The notes below the pieces were generated by a model that worked only from the letters and a program-made list of their open reading frames with translations, had not been told where the DNA came from and did not search any database. From contig SCHM01000002.1 of NCBI GenBank assembly GCA_004123355.1, positions 11,505,569 through 11,569,568 of the forward strand: a DNA stretch of 64,000 bases. The letters run 5' to 3'. The stretch comes from Amphirosellinia nigrospora (lineage: Eukaryota; Ascomycota; Sordariomycetes; Xylariales; Xylariaceae). Positions 54,170-64,000 of this stretch are shown piece by piece (position 1 is the stretch's first letter; every line of letters begins with the position of its first letter). The position numbers were made by a program, and so were the translations under genes.

Positions 54170-54736
54170 GCTAGGCGATGGCGACGCGGAAAATCGTCGA
54201 GGGTAAGATAAATGATGAGTGCGGCAAAGGTGTCGAGAGCATACCCAAGTTACTAAAAGATCTTAAGAAGCTCACCCTGCCGTTGGGTGATGAGAATCAC
54301 ATTTAGTTGACACTTGAATGAGGAGCTGATATAGGATGTGTAGAATTACTATAGGAAGAGGTTTATGCCGAGCGGTTGTTTAGCGAGGGGCCAGGGGGGA
54401 GCATCTAGTCCGATTGGTCCCCGCGGCCAGCTCTCATGGTCTCTGCCTTGAAATGTGTATAAGAGTCCCTGCAATCCCTATAGAGATCAGTTTAAGGTCC
54501 AGCATACCGTACATACGAGCCCTGCTATTTCATCCAGTGCCCAATCACTGGCCTGTGTCGCCATTCTGTCTTCATGCGTTATAAATTTGAAAGACCGAGG
54601 GGCCATGGCATCCCAAATCAAGTGTGATTCTTTTATCTGTACTTAGGAGGGCGAGCTTGCGTTGCTTGGAAAGTTTGGAGTCCGAAGTTATCCATCACCT
54701 TGAATGAAAGCCCTCACACACTCGTTCACTATCAGT
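54170..54736. promoter_or_regulatory. Shared divergent promoter region of the paralog pair
   Basis: 567 bases separate the two start codons of the head-to-head paralogs, so both are likely driven from this interval. I see no strong TATA box or palindrome. That it is shared control is inferred from layout only. Confidence 0.4.
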
Positions 54737-55627
54737 ATGCGAAGTTATTTGAGCTTGTCATGGCTTTGCAGCTTCTTGTTGCTAGCCTTAAGCAGTGCGC
54801 AAATTGACCCGACGGCCACAACAACTGGTACCACGGATGTCATTGCAACTCTCACAGATCCCGTAACCACATCTGCCAGCGATCCAGTCACTACATCTGA
54901 AACCTCTTCACCTGGAGGGCCTGGGAGTGATCCAACAACGAGCTCTACGCCCGGTGCTTCTTCGACCTCGCCTCCAGATGTGTATCTCCGGGTACCGGAG
55001 CTACATGTGGGAAGGATTGAGCTTGACGTAGATGATTTGAGCGCCGATCTAAACCTGGCTGCTCAGATCGCGTCGCTCGTCGAGATCAACGCCGGAGTCC
55101 AAATTGGGGTCACGAAAGTCAACATAACTATTACGGATGTGGATGCCGAGCTAGAGTTGATCGTCCGCCTGGGCAACTTAGTGGAAATAGTCAATCGCAC
55201 ACTGGAGTCACTCAACCTCAACCCGCTCCTCATCAACGTCATCGACGAGGTGACTGATCTCGTGGGTGCGGTAGTAGGCGCGGTGGATGGGCTCCTTGGT
55301 TCGATCGTGAATGGGGACTCGACGATCAACTTTATCATCGACAATCTAGGCAATATCGTGCAGGAGGTGGAGGGGACGGCGGGCAATCTGCTAAGCAGTA
55401 TTGTCGGGAATTACGAGCAGAACATGACATATACAGGCGCGCAGGAGATTCTTGACGGCGGCTTGATCCAGAAGACATACTCGTATTCGCCACTCAACGC
55501 TCTTGTCAACATCGTCTTTAATAGTTTGGGGCAGGTTGTGCAGGCAGTAGTTGTGAAGAGAAACGGTAGCGGAGGCGGGAGTTCAACATCATCGACGACT
55601 ACCCGACGCCCACGGCAGCATTGTTGA
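54737..55627 (+). CDS. Secreted protein, member B of a divergent paralog pair
   Basis: Intact single exon of about 296 residues. The start at 54737 (MRSYLSLSWLCSFLLLALSSAQ) is preferred to the in-frame ATG at 54704 because it begins the signal peptide. A Ser/Thr/Pro linker of about 75 residues follows, then the shared domain from PDVYLRVPELHVGRIELDVDD through LSADLNLAAQIASLVEINAG, VTKVNITITDVDAELELIV and RLGNLVEIVNRTLESLNLNP, to VIDEVTDLVGAVVGAV. The next block (NYEQNMTYTGAQEI, YSYSPLNALVNIVF) matches the Tyr/Asn-rich block of member A. The C-terminus is Ser/Thr/Arg-rich. The two proteins have the same length and block order, differing mainly in the linker. No named domain recognised; secreted, function unknown. 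Confidence 0.78.
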   Translation: MRSYLSLSWLCSFLLLALSSAQIDPTATTTGTTDVIATLTDPVTTSASDPVTTSETSSPGGPGSDPTTSSTPGASSTSPPDVYLRVPELHVGRIELDVDDLSADLNLAAQIASLVEINAGVQIGVTKVNITITDVDAELELIVRLGNLVEIVNRTLESLNLNPLLINVIDEVTDLVGAVVGAVDGLLGSIVNGDSTINFIIDNLGNIVQEVEGTAGNLLSSIVGNYEQNMTYTGAQEILDGGLIQKTYSYSPLNALVNIVFNSLGQVVQAVVVKRNGSGGGSSTSSTTTRRPRQHC

Positions 55628-55961
55628 GAAGATGAGGGTTAATGATTCCTAGATACCATCCTATATACCACAGCTATCAAAATCAAGAGTATTAGTTCAC
55701 CTACTGTCGCTAAACGAGGGCAATACTGGTATGATATACAGGTTCACATATCATGAAACCATTAATGTTGATAAGTTCATCATTAGGAACATTTCGTGTC
55801 CTTAGTCGCGTGGTTAACAATCCTCGCTAAATGACGCTGTCTTAGAATGTCTTGACGCGCTTAGTGAGGGTATCGAATGTATTGAAAACTACATCTAAAG
55901 GCATTAATGACACACGCTTCCATTCCTCGTCGTTCTCGCCCCCTATCACCAAGTACATCTG
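55628..55961. other. Intergenic between convergent genes
   Basis: 3' flank of paralog B (+) and of the single-pass membrane protein (-). No gene recognised. Confidence 0.5.
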
Positions 55962-56940
55962 CTAGAGAAGTACGGCGAAATACCAAGTCTTATCAGCAGG
56001 GTGAGATTTTCCGTTCTTCACATTATCTTTCAGCCAACATCTGAACGGAGGGCCCTTGTCGCCCTCGATAAACCCCACCCACAGCCGTGCAGCCGGTTGT
56101 CCCGGCGCAGTTGTCGATGCAATCCTGTGACGTATTTGTGTAGACATTCCGAATGTCGATGGCTCCATCCCCCGTGCCGTGGTCGACGCCGCAGAGCTGT
56201 AGGAACTTCTTGGTCGATCCCGGCACTTGGTACACCGTTCCATTTATCGCCGGACAGCCCATTTTAGACTCCGGAGTGGCTGTGGGTGTGTGAGTTGCGG
56301 TAGGGACGGTGACGACGAAGTTGGTATCGTCAGGGCACTCATACCCGGTGTACTAGTCCCCGTCATTGCTGTGCCCGTGGCATCGGAGCTACACAGAAGT
56401 AAGTAAGTAAATAAATGCGAATTGACTCGTACAAATGTAAACATACGCAGGAGCAGCACCGCTCGCACTCTTTGAGCCACTACCTCCCTTGTCCCCTACT
56501 CCTACTCCGACGCCAACACCAACTGCAACGATTACGATGACAGCAATGATCGCTAAGATCGTCCAAAACCACGGCCTCCGAAGCCCGAATATCCTCTTGT
56601 CATGCTCCGACTCAGGTGCGTTGGGCGGAGATAACGTCCCGGGTATGGGCCGTGGCTCGTCGAGAGAAGTGTGGGCGGATGCCGGCGGAGTCGCGTCGCC
56701 GAGCCAGGAAGACGGGTCGCCATTATTCTTCTCGGCGAAGTAGGCTCGCGACGCATCTTTATATTCGTTGTGCTCACGCTGGGAAAAGAAGTCGAAGCCG
56801 CGAAACTCGACGGATTGCGACGGCTCCGACCCCGATGAAATGCCCGGCGGCGGTGACGATTGCTGCTGCACAACACGAAGTTCATTCGGGGGCCCGCGGG
56901 CCACAGGCTGCTGCTGCTGCTGCTGCTGCTCCGTCGCCAT
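55962..56940 (-). CDS. Single-pass membrane protein with polyQ N-terminus and Cys-rich C-terminal domain
   Basis: Two exons, 56447-56940 and 55962-56388. Start at 56940 gives MATEQQQQQQQ (CAG repeat); an upstream in-frame ATG at 56952 is less likely. About 125 disordered residues precede one helix, RPWFWTILAIIAVIVIVAVG, which continues into a striking alternating Gly-Val tail (GVGVGVGVG). A short Ser/Thr stalk leads to a Cys-rich domain: ECPDD, CPAINGTVYQVPGS, LQLCGVDHGTGDGAIDI, DCIDNCAGTTGCTAV, then GFIEGDKGPPFRCWLKDN. The spacing recalls PAN/Apple-like ectodomains common in fungal surface proteins; that is a tentative match. Breaks near 56356 and 56080-56090 are needed to join the ectodomain blocks, and the latter site restores a GWG-type motif if two bases are missing. 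A surface receptor or sensor role is inferred. Confidence 0.65.
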
Positions 56941-58430
56941 AAGTACTTCCAAGCTATCTCTGATTTGGGGATGAGCTCATTGCCAGAGGGCCATCTCTCT
57001 TTGTGTGTTTTTCCTTATCGGTGAGCTTGAGCTTGACAAAATGAACGTAACGGCGGCGCACACGCTCGCCAGCGATTGAATTGATCAGATGTTATCGCGA
57101 CCGACCGTGGGATTAGGTTTGGTGGATTTGTAGGAATCCCCCCTGCCTTCACACTACACTACACTACACTACACTACACTACACTACACTACACTACACT
57201 ACGAAAAATCACGAACTGACGGATTCGGTGGTGAAACCCTGTCGCCATGCCATGTTCGCCGGACTGTGTAGGGGACCCGGTCACTGCGTCGCCGTAATCT
57301 CGCCATAGCATGAGCCTGCATGAGTATCTCCTCCTCCTTTCCTTTTACATATACACTAGATAACCTAGCATCGATTCGCACGTGGTTCTGGATCCTTTTT
57401 AGTATAGTACAGATTAACCCCGTCGCGCGGCAGGCAGGCAGTTCAGTTGCCGATAAGTCGACCTAACATCCGTGCTATTAGCGGCGGTGCACGAATCTTC
57501 GCTCATCGACTTACTTACGGGACCCTTGGTCATGCTTTGAGAGAGTCGACGGGATTGTGGGTCGACGGCGAGGTAGCGAATTCACGAGTGTTACCCATGC
57601 TTACTATATATGCAGGTCTCACCAATGAACTCAACCGGCCCCGATCTCAGAAGGATCTGAGGTGCACAGTGTCTCCGTCACGGATACTCCCTTGACTACT
57701 TGCTAAAAAAAAGCAAAGGCTCAACCAAGAACACCACAGTCAAATATTGTATCTTGATATCGTAGTCGGTCTGTCATGGCAGATGGAATGTCGTGTGTCA
57801 TCATGTATTAGCTTCAGATCCTACTCTAATTCGGTAGAGCTAATCGGCCAGCGGTTCTGATGGAAGGCCAGTAGTCCGTTAAGCGAACGATAAATATAGG
57901 GGCATCCATATGATATAGCTCAATACATTACGAGATGTTTTGCTCACCAGAACGTCCTCTCGCTCGCGGAACAAATCAGTACTTGACTTTGTGCACAGCA
58001 CTTACAGGTGTATCGATGTTCGTGTGTATAGGTGAGGGGATTATTGATACAGGTACCTAGTATCTAGGTGTGATGAATTAATAACGACGATAATGCCATC
58101 GCCTAATTCTCCCCAACTCTCCTCATTTTGCCCCAGCATCGTGGAGGATATTCTCCAAAATAGCCAGGGACCGGGGATTCGCCCGATCTCGAGAGACGCG
58201 CAAGTGCCGTTTAACCACTTGACATTCATATGGCTATTCTCCTCGGTACGACACTGTCGTCGACTCCAAAGCTCGGGGAACCATGTTATTAAAGGACCAA
58301 CGCCAGCCAAGCAGATGGCCATGGCTCGTTCGTTGAAAGGGCCTGCTGCTTTCACAACAACTTGCAGATATCTCTCTTAATTCACCGCCTTACTAAATAG
58401 GAGTTGAACAAATCTCGAAACGAAACGAAG
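56941..58430. other. Intergenic between divergent genes
   Basis: About 1.5 kb. Contains a pentanucleotide repeat (separate entry). No supported gene. Confidence 0.5.
57151..57202. repeat. Pentanucleotide microsatellite (ACTAC)n
   Basis: About ten uninterrupted copies of ACTAC/CACTA, roughly 210 bases upstream of the start of the membrane-protein gene at 56940, hence in its promoter or leader. Confidence 0.9.
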
Positions 58431-59286
58431 ATGCAGGGCCTCCTCTCTCTCACCGCGCTCGCCGTGGGCCTGTTCTCGGCCTCCGGCGCAGCCCAATGCG
58501 ACAGGGAGACGCTCGTGGCAGCGACCGAGAAGCTGCTGGCGGCGCAGACGGCCGGCGCGGTGGACGCGCTGGGCGTCGCGCTGGACGGCGTGGGGTATCT
58601 CGAGCAGTTCAAGACGGCGGACATCGCCAAGGGATCCTGACGACGCCGCTGAAGCTCGACTTCAACCGCAGCCTGCACGACACGGCGCAGTGCGCCACGT
58701 ACACCGAGATGGTGGCCGCGACGGCGTCGCACCCCTACGTCATCGGCACCCAGATGCACCTCACGCCCGACGGCACCATCACGAACCTCAGCTCGCTCGT
58801 CACGGACCAGGGCGACTGGCTGTTCAACGCCACCGGCACCCTCTACTGGGCCTCGCGCGAGGCCTGGGACGTCATCCCGAGGACCAGCGCGACTCCCGCG
58901 AGGTCATCCAGGCTGCTGCTGATGCGTACGCTGACATCTTCGATGACAAGAGCGTCACGGTGCCGTGGGGTTCGCCGTGTGCTCGTCTCGAGGGTGGTGC
59001 GTACACGGGTAACGGCTCGCCGAGTGATCGATGCGATGTCGGCATCCCTAACGGTATGCGGTACCATCTCCTCTTTGCCGAGAGAAGCTCATCTGTCATT
59101 TGCTCTTTTTTTTTCTAACGGGGTTATACAGGCGTAAAACTTGCCAACCGTCGCTACGTGATCGATGAGACGCTTGGAGCTGTCGATGTGTTCATCGACT
59201 TCGCTACGGTCCCCGATAGCCACGAATTCCGGGTCGAGAAAGGCAAGCTCCGCTTCGTGCACACTATTACGGTCATGGGTGGCTGA
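58431..59286 (+). CDS. Secreted SnoaL-like/DUF8021-like protein (two frame breaks)
   Basis: Two exons, 58431-59053 and 59132-59286, about 259 residues. Signal peptide MQGLLSLTALAVGLFSASGAAQ. The body includes CDRETLVAATEKLLAAQTAG, a conserved TTPLKLDFNRSLHDTAQCATYTE block, HPYVIGTQMHLTPDG, DQGDWLFNATGTLYWASRE, EDQRDSREVIQAAADAY, PWGSPCARLEGGAYTG and YVIDETLGAVDVFIDFA, ending near RFVHTITVMGG. This pattern resembles fungal DUF8021 proteins with a SnoaL-like fold, found free-standing and near biosynthetic genes; the assignment is from memory and moderate. A base is missing in the G run 58631-58633 and in the C run 58876-58878. It lies tail to tail with the FAD monooxygenase at 59641, about 350 bases apart. 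Catalytic role, if any, is unknown. Confidence 0.65.
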
Positions 59287-59640
59287 GTGTAGTGAGGACA
59301 TCTCGTTGGACGCAGTCTCGACCAGGCTTGATTTTGTACACGCTCTCCGAGCACCTTGGGATCTCACCGATTTCTCTTCTTGTACCTATGATAGCAAAAA
59401 TTGAATATTACGCTATGAAACATTGCGATCATGCTGTGTCTAAATTCGAACCGAGTTGAGTCTAAACCTAGATGCAGTATATAGAGCACCTCTGATTATC
59501 GTGTGTATCGAGTGACTTCAAGACAGTAAAACACCCCTCCGTATCCTTAACCCATAGACATTAAACATTACGTAGTTCGCGCGCGCGGGTTTTATACAGA
59601 CAGAAAATCCCACACCCCCTTCTCGAGCCCCATTTGCCTC
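59287..59640. other. Intergenic between convergent genes
   Basis: 3' flanks of the SnoaL-like gene (+) and the FAD monooxygenase (-). No gene recognised. Confidence 0.5.
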
Positions 59641-61197
59641 TCATATCCTCCTATAAAACCTCAACCCAACAGTCGCAAGCGCAGCAACCACAAGCGTACC
59701 CGTCACAAGGGGTAACCTCGAGGATGGCGCCGTCTCTGCATTAAACACGAGCTTCTTTCTCGTCTCGGCCTTGGGGTGATGCACATACGGCGTAGCGCGA
59801 GCAGGCAGGCGCTTCTCATCAAGCCAGTCCAGCACAGGGGCGCGACTGATGATCGGTCCGAGGATGTTATTGACACTATACTCACCCAGCGGGAAGACGG
59901 GCACCACAAGCCTGGCGAGGATCCAGTCCCTGACGCCGAGCCAGGCGCACATCCGCGCCCGCCTCTCCGACATGGCCACGATGGCCGGCGTGTCCCCCAT
60001 CCGCTGCGCCTGGTACGCGCGGAACAGCGCCTCGAGATCCCCCGTCGTCGGCGCTGTCGCCGTCGTCGCTCGGCGCGTGGTCAGCTTCCGCAACCCGTTG
60101 ATCAGCACCACGAGGTCCGTGACGCCCGTGTTATACCCCAGGCCCGCGTGCGGCTCGAGCTTGCGCACGGCGTCGCCGACGAGCACGATGCGCTTCCACC
60201 ACCAGGTGTCCAGGAGGCCCTCCTCGAGGTTAATCAGGCCGACGTCGCCGCCGCTGCGGCGCGCGTGCGCGTCCGCCACCGTGTATCCCGGCGCCATGTA
60301 CAGCTCCCCCCATCTCGCCAGCACCGCCTCCTTATCGGCCTCGGTCCAGCGAGGCCGCTGCGAGGTCGGGGTCGCGAGCTTCTCGTAGACCGCGAACCAG
60401 GCCTGCGTCGAGCCGGTCATGATCTGCGTCGACACCCGTCGGCCGCGCCCTCGAAGTTGGTCCCGGCCGGCAGGTCCGGGAGCGCGGGCAGGTTCCCGAA
60501 GAACATGCGGTACGTCGTGACGAAGGGGCTCGGCTGCGCCGTCTCCGCGGGCTGCCCCGCGCGAGCGACTGCATGGTCTGCCGCGTGCGGCTGTAGACGC
60601 CGTCCGCGCCGATCACGACGGCGCCGCGCTCGACGGTGCCGTCCGCGCAGTGAACCGCCACCCGTCGTCGGAGACGTCGATGCGCACGACGCGCTTCCGC
60701 ACCTGGATACGCGCCTTGGCTTCTTCGGGTAGGCTGTTGTACAGAGCCTTTACGAAGTGAGGGCGGTGCACGATGCTGACGCCGTGTCCGTGGCTTTGAT
60801 GTCGTTAGCGTCTATCTCATCTTGTCTCATCGCTCCTCCTACCCCTAGAAGTCGGGAAATTTACAAGCGCAAGTAACTCAAAGACTTGACTCACTTCGTC
60901 TCAATCAACACACCCACGTCCTCCTTCCTCAAAATCTTCGAATCATGAGCAGACATGAAGACGCCGCCGCTCACGCGAGTGAAGAACGGCTCGACAGCAT
61001 CGAGGATGCCCAGCTGGTCCAGGACGCGGAAGGTGGGCGGCAGGACGGAGAGGAGGGAGCCGAGCTCGGGCATGAGGTCGTCGTGCTGCTCGAGCACGAC
61101 GAAGTCCATCTCCGTCTTGGCGAGCATGTGCGCCGCGGTCAGGCCGAGGAGGCCGGCGCCGACGACGATGGCACGGAAGGGCGGCTTCTCCCGACAT
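59641..61197 (-). CDS. FAD-dependent monooxygenase with C-terminal membrane helix
   Basis: Flavin monooxygenase of the PaxM-like/salicylate-hydroxylase-like type. Exons 60895-61197 and 59641-60793; about 480 residues. Rossmann motif AIVVGAGLLGLTAAHMLAK with the FVVLEQHDD strand end; LPPTFRVLDQLGIL; VHRPHFVKALYNSLP; the DG motif VVIGADGVYSRTRQ; and the second FAD motif IVLVGDAVRKLEPHAGLG (GD box) followed by YNTGVTDLVVLINGLR. The C-terminus ends in a hydrophobic segment (LPLVTGTLVVAALATVGL) and RFYRRI, suggesting tail-anchoring to the ER or another membrane. Frame breaks near 61190, 60656, 60556 and 60436 are mostly in G/C runs. Enzymes of this class epoxidise or hydroxylate terpenoid and indole-diterpenoid precursors; substrate here is unknown. 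Only this and the SnoaL-like neighbour hint at a biosynthetic setting. Confidence 0.85.
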
Positions 61198-62294
61198 TCT
61201 GGTAACCCCTTTTTTCCTCAAGTGGAGCACAGCGCGGTACCGCAACGGCCGTTCTTTCACGGAGCCGATGAGCAAGCTGGCAATGCTCCAACTTGCACTC
61301 GAATTACGTATAGCGCGCCTGATCTCGCCAGGCTAGAAATGGAAGTTGTATAGGATACCCCGGGACTCTCCACAAGAATAAGGGGTACAATAACGAAGGC
61401 GCCCTTCAGTTATTCTCGTGCGAAAAGATATATCCCACGAGAATCGCGAAACGTGATCAATCGTATGCATTAGCCCGTCAGCCAGACCGCAACCCGGCGT
61501 CATACGATAACATCTCTATTAATAAACGCCTTACAGGGTCCTAATGAACGGCAGGTCCGGAGCTACATAGTCCATGGTGGATCAGGGTGGGCTCTAATAA
61601 AACCATCTACTATGGTGGCGCCGACCAGTTCCAACTATGCGCATGTCCTCAAGTCAGATGAATGCTTGGCATAGTACCCGAAGTTAGTTTAATCAGTTCC
61701 TGCCTATGCTGATACCAGACAGTGAGCTAATAATCATTGTATACACACAAGATATTACAATTATATTTATACATAGTATATATTTTGTTTTTCATTCAGC
61801 TCGGTAGCAAGAATATGGTCTAGTTATATTTCTGCTATCGATAGGTGATAGGAGTGGTGGAGCTGTTGAATCTGAAGAGTTTGGTCATAATCGTCCCAAC
61901 CAGTTACCATACTCTACAAGTTTCTGAACCGGACAATACGAAGACCACAACCCCACTCAGATTGTAGGGACTGACCAAGTCGCTGGGACTATTGTCCCGA
62001 AACCTGGCAACTGTATTCCTCAGCTGCACACTTTTCCGTACCCGCCTCATAGATCCGCAGACCGAATATCCCCAAAGCCTCATCAAATTCTTCATCCCCA
62101 AACGCCTATCTGAAGCCCACCCTAATGATTAACCCAAGCATAATCTTAAAACACCCCCATTGCTATTTAAGCGAGCTCGAATCGTAAAACTGTTGTAGTA
62201 GTGTTGGGCTCCATCACTGAGCTTCCCAAAGCGTTAATTCCTCGAAGTATACACCATTCCTTCCGCTCGTCTCGTCGTTTCGCCTCCATTAGTG
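61198..62294. other. Intergenic, no supported gene
   Basis: About 1.1 kb, AT-rich near 61730-61830. A 65-codon frame at 61904-62101 has no recognisable feature. Confidence 0.5.
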
Positions 62295-64000
62295 TTATAA
62301 TACTTCTTGTCCATCCTCCTCTTCTGGAAACTTGAGCCCACCCTCTACTTGGATAGCCTCAGAAACCCATGGGTGTTCTGTCACCTGTCCCATACGCCAG
62401 CGGCTTCGGGCACGCCGTAATAATCCTTCAGTGATCTCCATTGCGCCTTTGAGTTCGTCTTTCTCAAACAAGATTATGTTGGCGTCATGATCACCATCAT
62501 CACCCACGTACTTGACCCAACTCCATTCAACGCGGGCAATTCGATGACTAGTCCTACTTCGCATTCTCTGATAGTCGTTCGCGCCAGGTGGTGGGTCGAA
62601 TGGTAATCGTGACTCAATCAGGGCATAAAGCAGTACACCCAACGACCAAGCATCTGTGGCGCGACCATCGTACGGTTGCCCTAGAATAACTTCCGGTGCG
62701 GCGTAATCATCGGAGCCACATCGAGTTTCTAATTTCTCGTCATCGGCCACGCGCCGTGAGAGCCCGAGATCCGTCAAGGTTATCAAGGGATGTGGATATG
62801 TGGCCCAGTCCAGAGAACGACTGACAAGTTCTGCGGGGGGAATATTGACAAGAACATCTATTTGATGTCAGCATATAGAGCAAGTAACGCCGTAACAATA
62901 GACATCCACGCTTGTAGAAATTATGCCATATAAGGATCGCTTACTCTCAAGTTTGATATCTCTATGAACAATCCTACGCTCGTGAAGATATCCGACCGCA
63001 CCAACGATCTCCGAAAATATTCTTCGTAGCATTGGCGCTTTCAATAAGTCTCGGTAATTAGATGCGACGTCAAACAGGTCGCCTCCGGGTGAATAATTCA
63101 AAACCAACAACGCTCTGGTTGGTTCAATGCTCCAGGCCTTCAGATGTACTAAAGATGGATAGTCGATCGACCGCATAATATCGAGCTCTCGCTTCAAGCT
63201 CATTTCAATTCTGTCCTCTGAAGCACCACCTTTTGGACCATGTTCACATATTTTAATAGCGACCAAAGTTTTTCGATCCAAATGGGAGGCAGTTACAGGC
63301 GTTGGAGGGGCGTTGGAGCCGACTTGCGCTCTCTCATTCTCACTCGCGCCTTGGCTTTCCATTTTACTCGTCGCAAGGACCACTCTGCTGAATGTGCCTT
63401 CGCCAAGATCTTTAACTCCACGCCATCTTCGCATTTTCTGATCTTTTCTACCACGCGCCTCGAAATATTCGTATGACGGTTTTTTGGAGTTAGAGCTGTC
63501 GTTGCTCTGCGATGATTCGCTGGGCGGCGGGGTTGGAGGTTTCGCGGGCAATGTGAGCCCTCTCGCCTCCGACAAACGCGGTTCCCTTCGTAAGCCGGCG
63601 GGATCCTCTCGGTTCCTCTCGTCCACCTTCCCATTAGAAACAGTGTTCTGCCTTTTCGGAATCCCTTTCGCATCCGGTATGTATTCGCTGATGCTCCGAT
63701 TTCGGGTATGCTCGTGCTTACCACTGCTGTGCTCGACGGCATGGCCAACTTGAAGGCCTGCGTAAGCCTTCCGCTTATTTTGGTGCTCGAGAGCAGCAGC
63801 GACAGACTCGCCGCTCTTCGTAATGAGGACAGACTCGTGCATAATAGTGGGCACAGTCAGCTCCTTCGAAGGGGTGAGGTGAATAAGCCGCTTCCAAGGG
63901 CCAGGGGAGTCGCTAGATAATAACGGCGAAGGGAGCGGTGTCACGTCTCCCATAGCAGATATAACAGGGCTTGGATAGGCAGAGCTCGTAGCCGAGGCGA
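62295..64000 (-). CDS. Serine/threonine protein kinase (5' end beyond window)
   Basis: Minus-strand kinase running off the right edge. The frame stays open beyond the ATG at 63953 (preceded by SATSSAYPSPVISA), so the start may be upstream. Exons: 62945-64000+ and 62295-62857. A disordered N-terminal region of about 150 residues or more carries a Pro-rich motif (LPAKPPTPPPSES). Kinase domain: glycine loop GEGTFSRVVLA, VAIKICEHG with the catalytic Lys, an insertion of about 30 residues before it, GGDLFDV, catalytic loop HRDIKLEN, activation segment start TDLGLSR (D-L-G in place of D-F-G), AAPEVI and DAWSLGVLLYAL. The intron interrupts the HRDIKLEN motif. Looks like a fungal relative of CAMK/PRR1-type kinases; the exact subfamily is uncertain. 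No frame breaks. Confidence 0.87.

Noticed and set aside
59776-60732. A 318-codon plus-strand open frame rich in Arg, Pro and His
   Set aside because: It lies exactly opposite the FAD monooxygenase, whose flavin motifs are unmistakable on the minus strand; the frame is a product of high GC and has low-complexity composition.

Overview
This window is nuclear DNA from a filamentous ascomycete (Pezizomycotina; a sordariomycete or close relative is my guess, with low confidence). The evidence is short spliceosomal introns (about 50-120 nt) with GT(A/G)AGT-type donors and CTAAC-like branch sites, a class I hydrophobin, a PhiA-like conidial wall protein, fungal-type INO80 and ARB1 genes, and many signal-peptide proteins. 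I recognise no rRNA, tRNA, CRISPR array, plasmid or phage feature.

Layout. 1-9.8 kb: the start of a secreted protein running off the left edge (-), a secreted PEBP-like protein (+), a secreted DUF7907-like protein (-) and a YTP1-type membrane protein (-). 9.8-25.3 kb: an S28 prolyl peptidase (+), an AidB-like acyl-CoA dehydrogenase (-), a disordered conserved hypothetical (-), a Gfd2/YDR514C-like RNase H-fold protein (+), a GH79 beta-glucuronidase-like enzyme (+) and a four-helix membrane protein (+). 26.5-36.6 kb is a housekeeping block: the ribosome-biogenesis ABCF ATPase ARB1 (+) and the chromatin remodeller INO80 (-). 36.6-48.2 kb is gene-poor, with three surface proteins: PhiA-like (-), a Ser/Thr-rich repeat protein (-) and a class I hydrophobin (+). 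49.3-64 kb: a membrane-anchored thioredoxin (-), a class 3 lipase (-), a divergent pair of secreted paralogs of no family I recognise (- and +), a single-pass membrane protein with a Cys-rich ectodomain (-), a secreted SnoaL/DUF8021-like protein (+), an FAD monooxygenase with a C-terminal membrane helix (-) and a protein kinase running off the right edge (-).

The dominant oddity is technical or evolutionary. Most conserved genes here, including INO80 and ARB1, are broken by frameshifts of one base. I inferred roughly 40 by hand, nearly all equivalent to one missing base and many inside C/G, A or T runs. Other genes (S28 peptidase, four-helix protein, hydrophobin, thioredoxin, kinase, one of the paralogs) read through cleanly. 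I treat the broken genes as real genes carrying probable sequencing or assembly errors, and list them as CDS with the break positions. Exon boundaries were placed by eye from splice signals and frame, so allow an error of 1-2 bases, more where stated.

The best candidate for undescribed biology is the head-to-head secreted paralog pair at 53.3-55.6 kb. The surface-protein content suggests a region contributing to cell wall, conidial surface and secreted functions. No complete secondary-metabolite cluster is visible.
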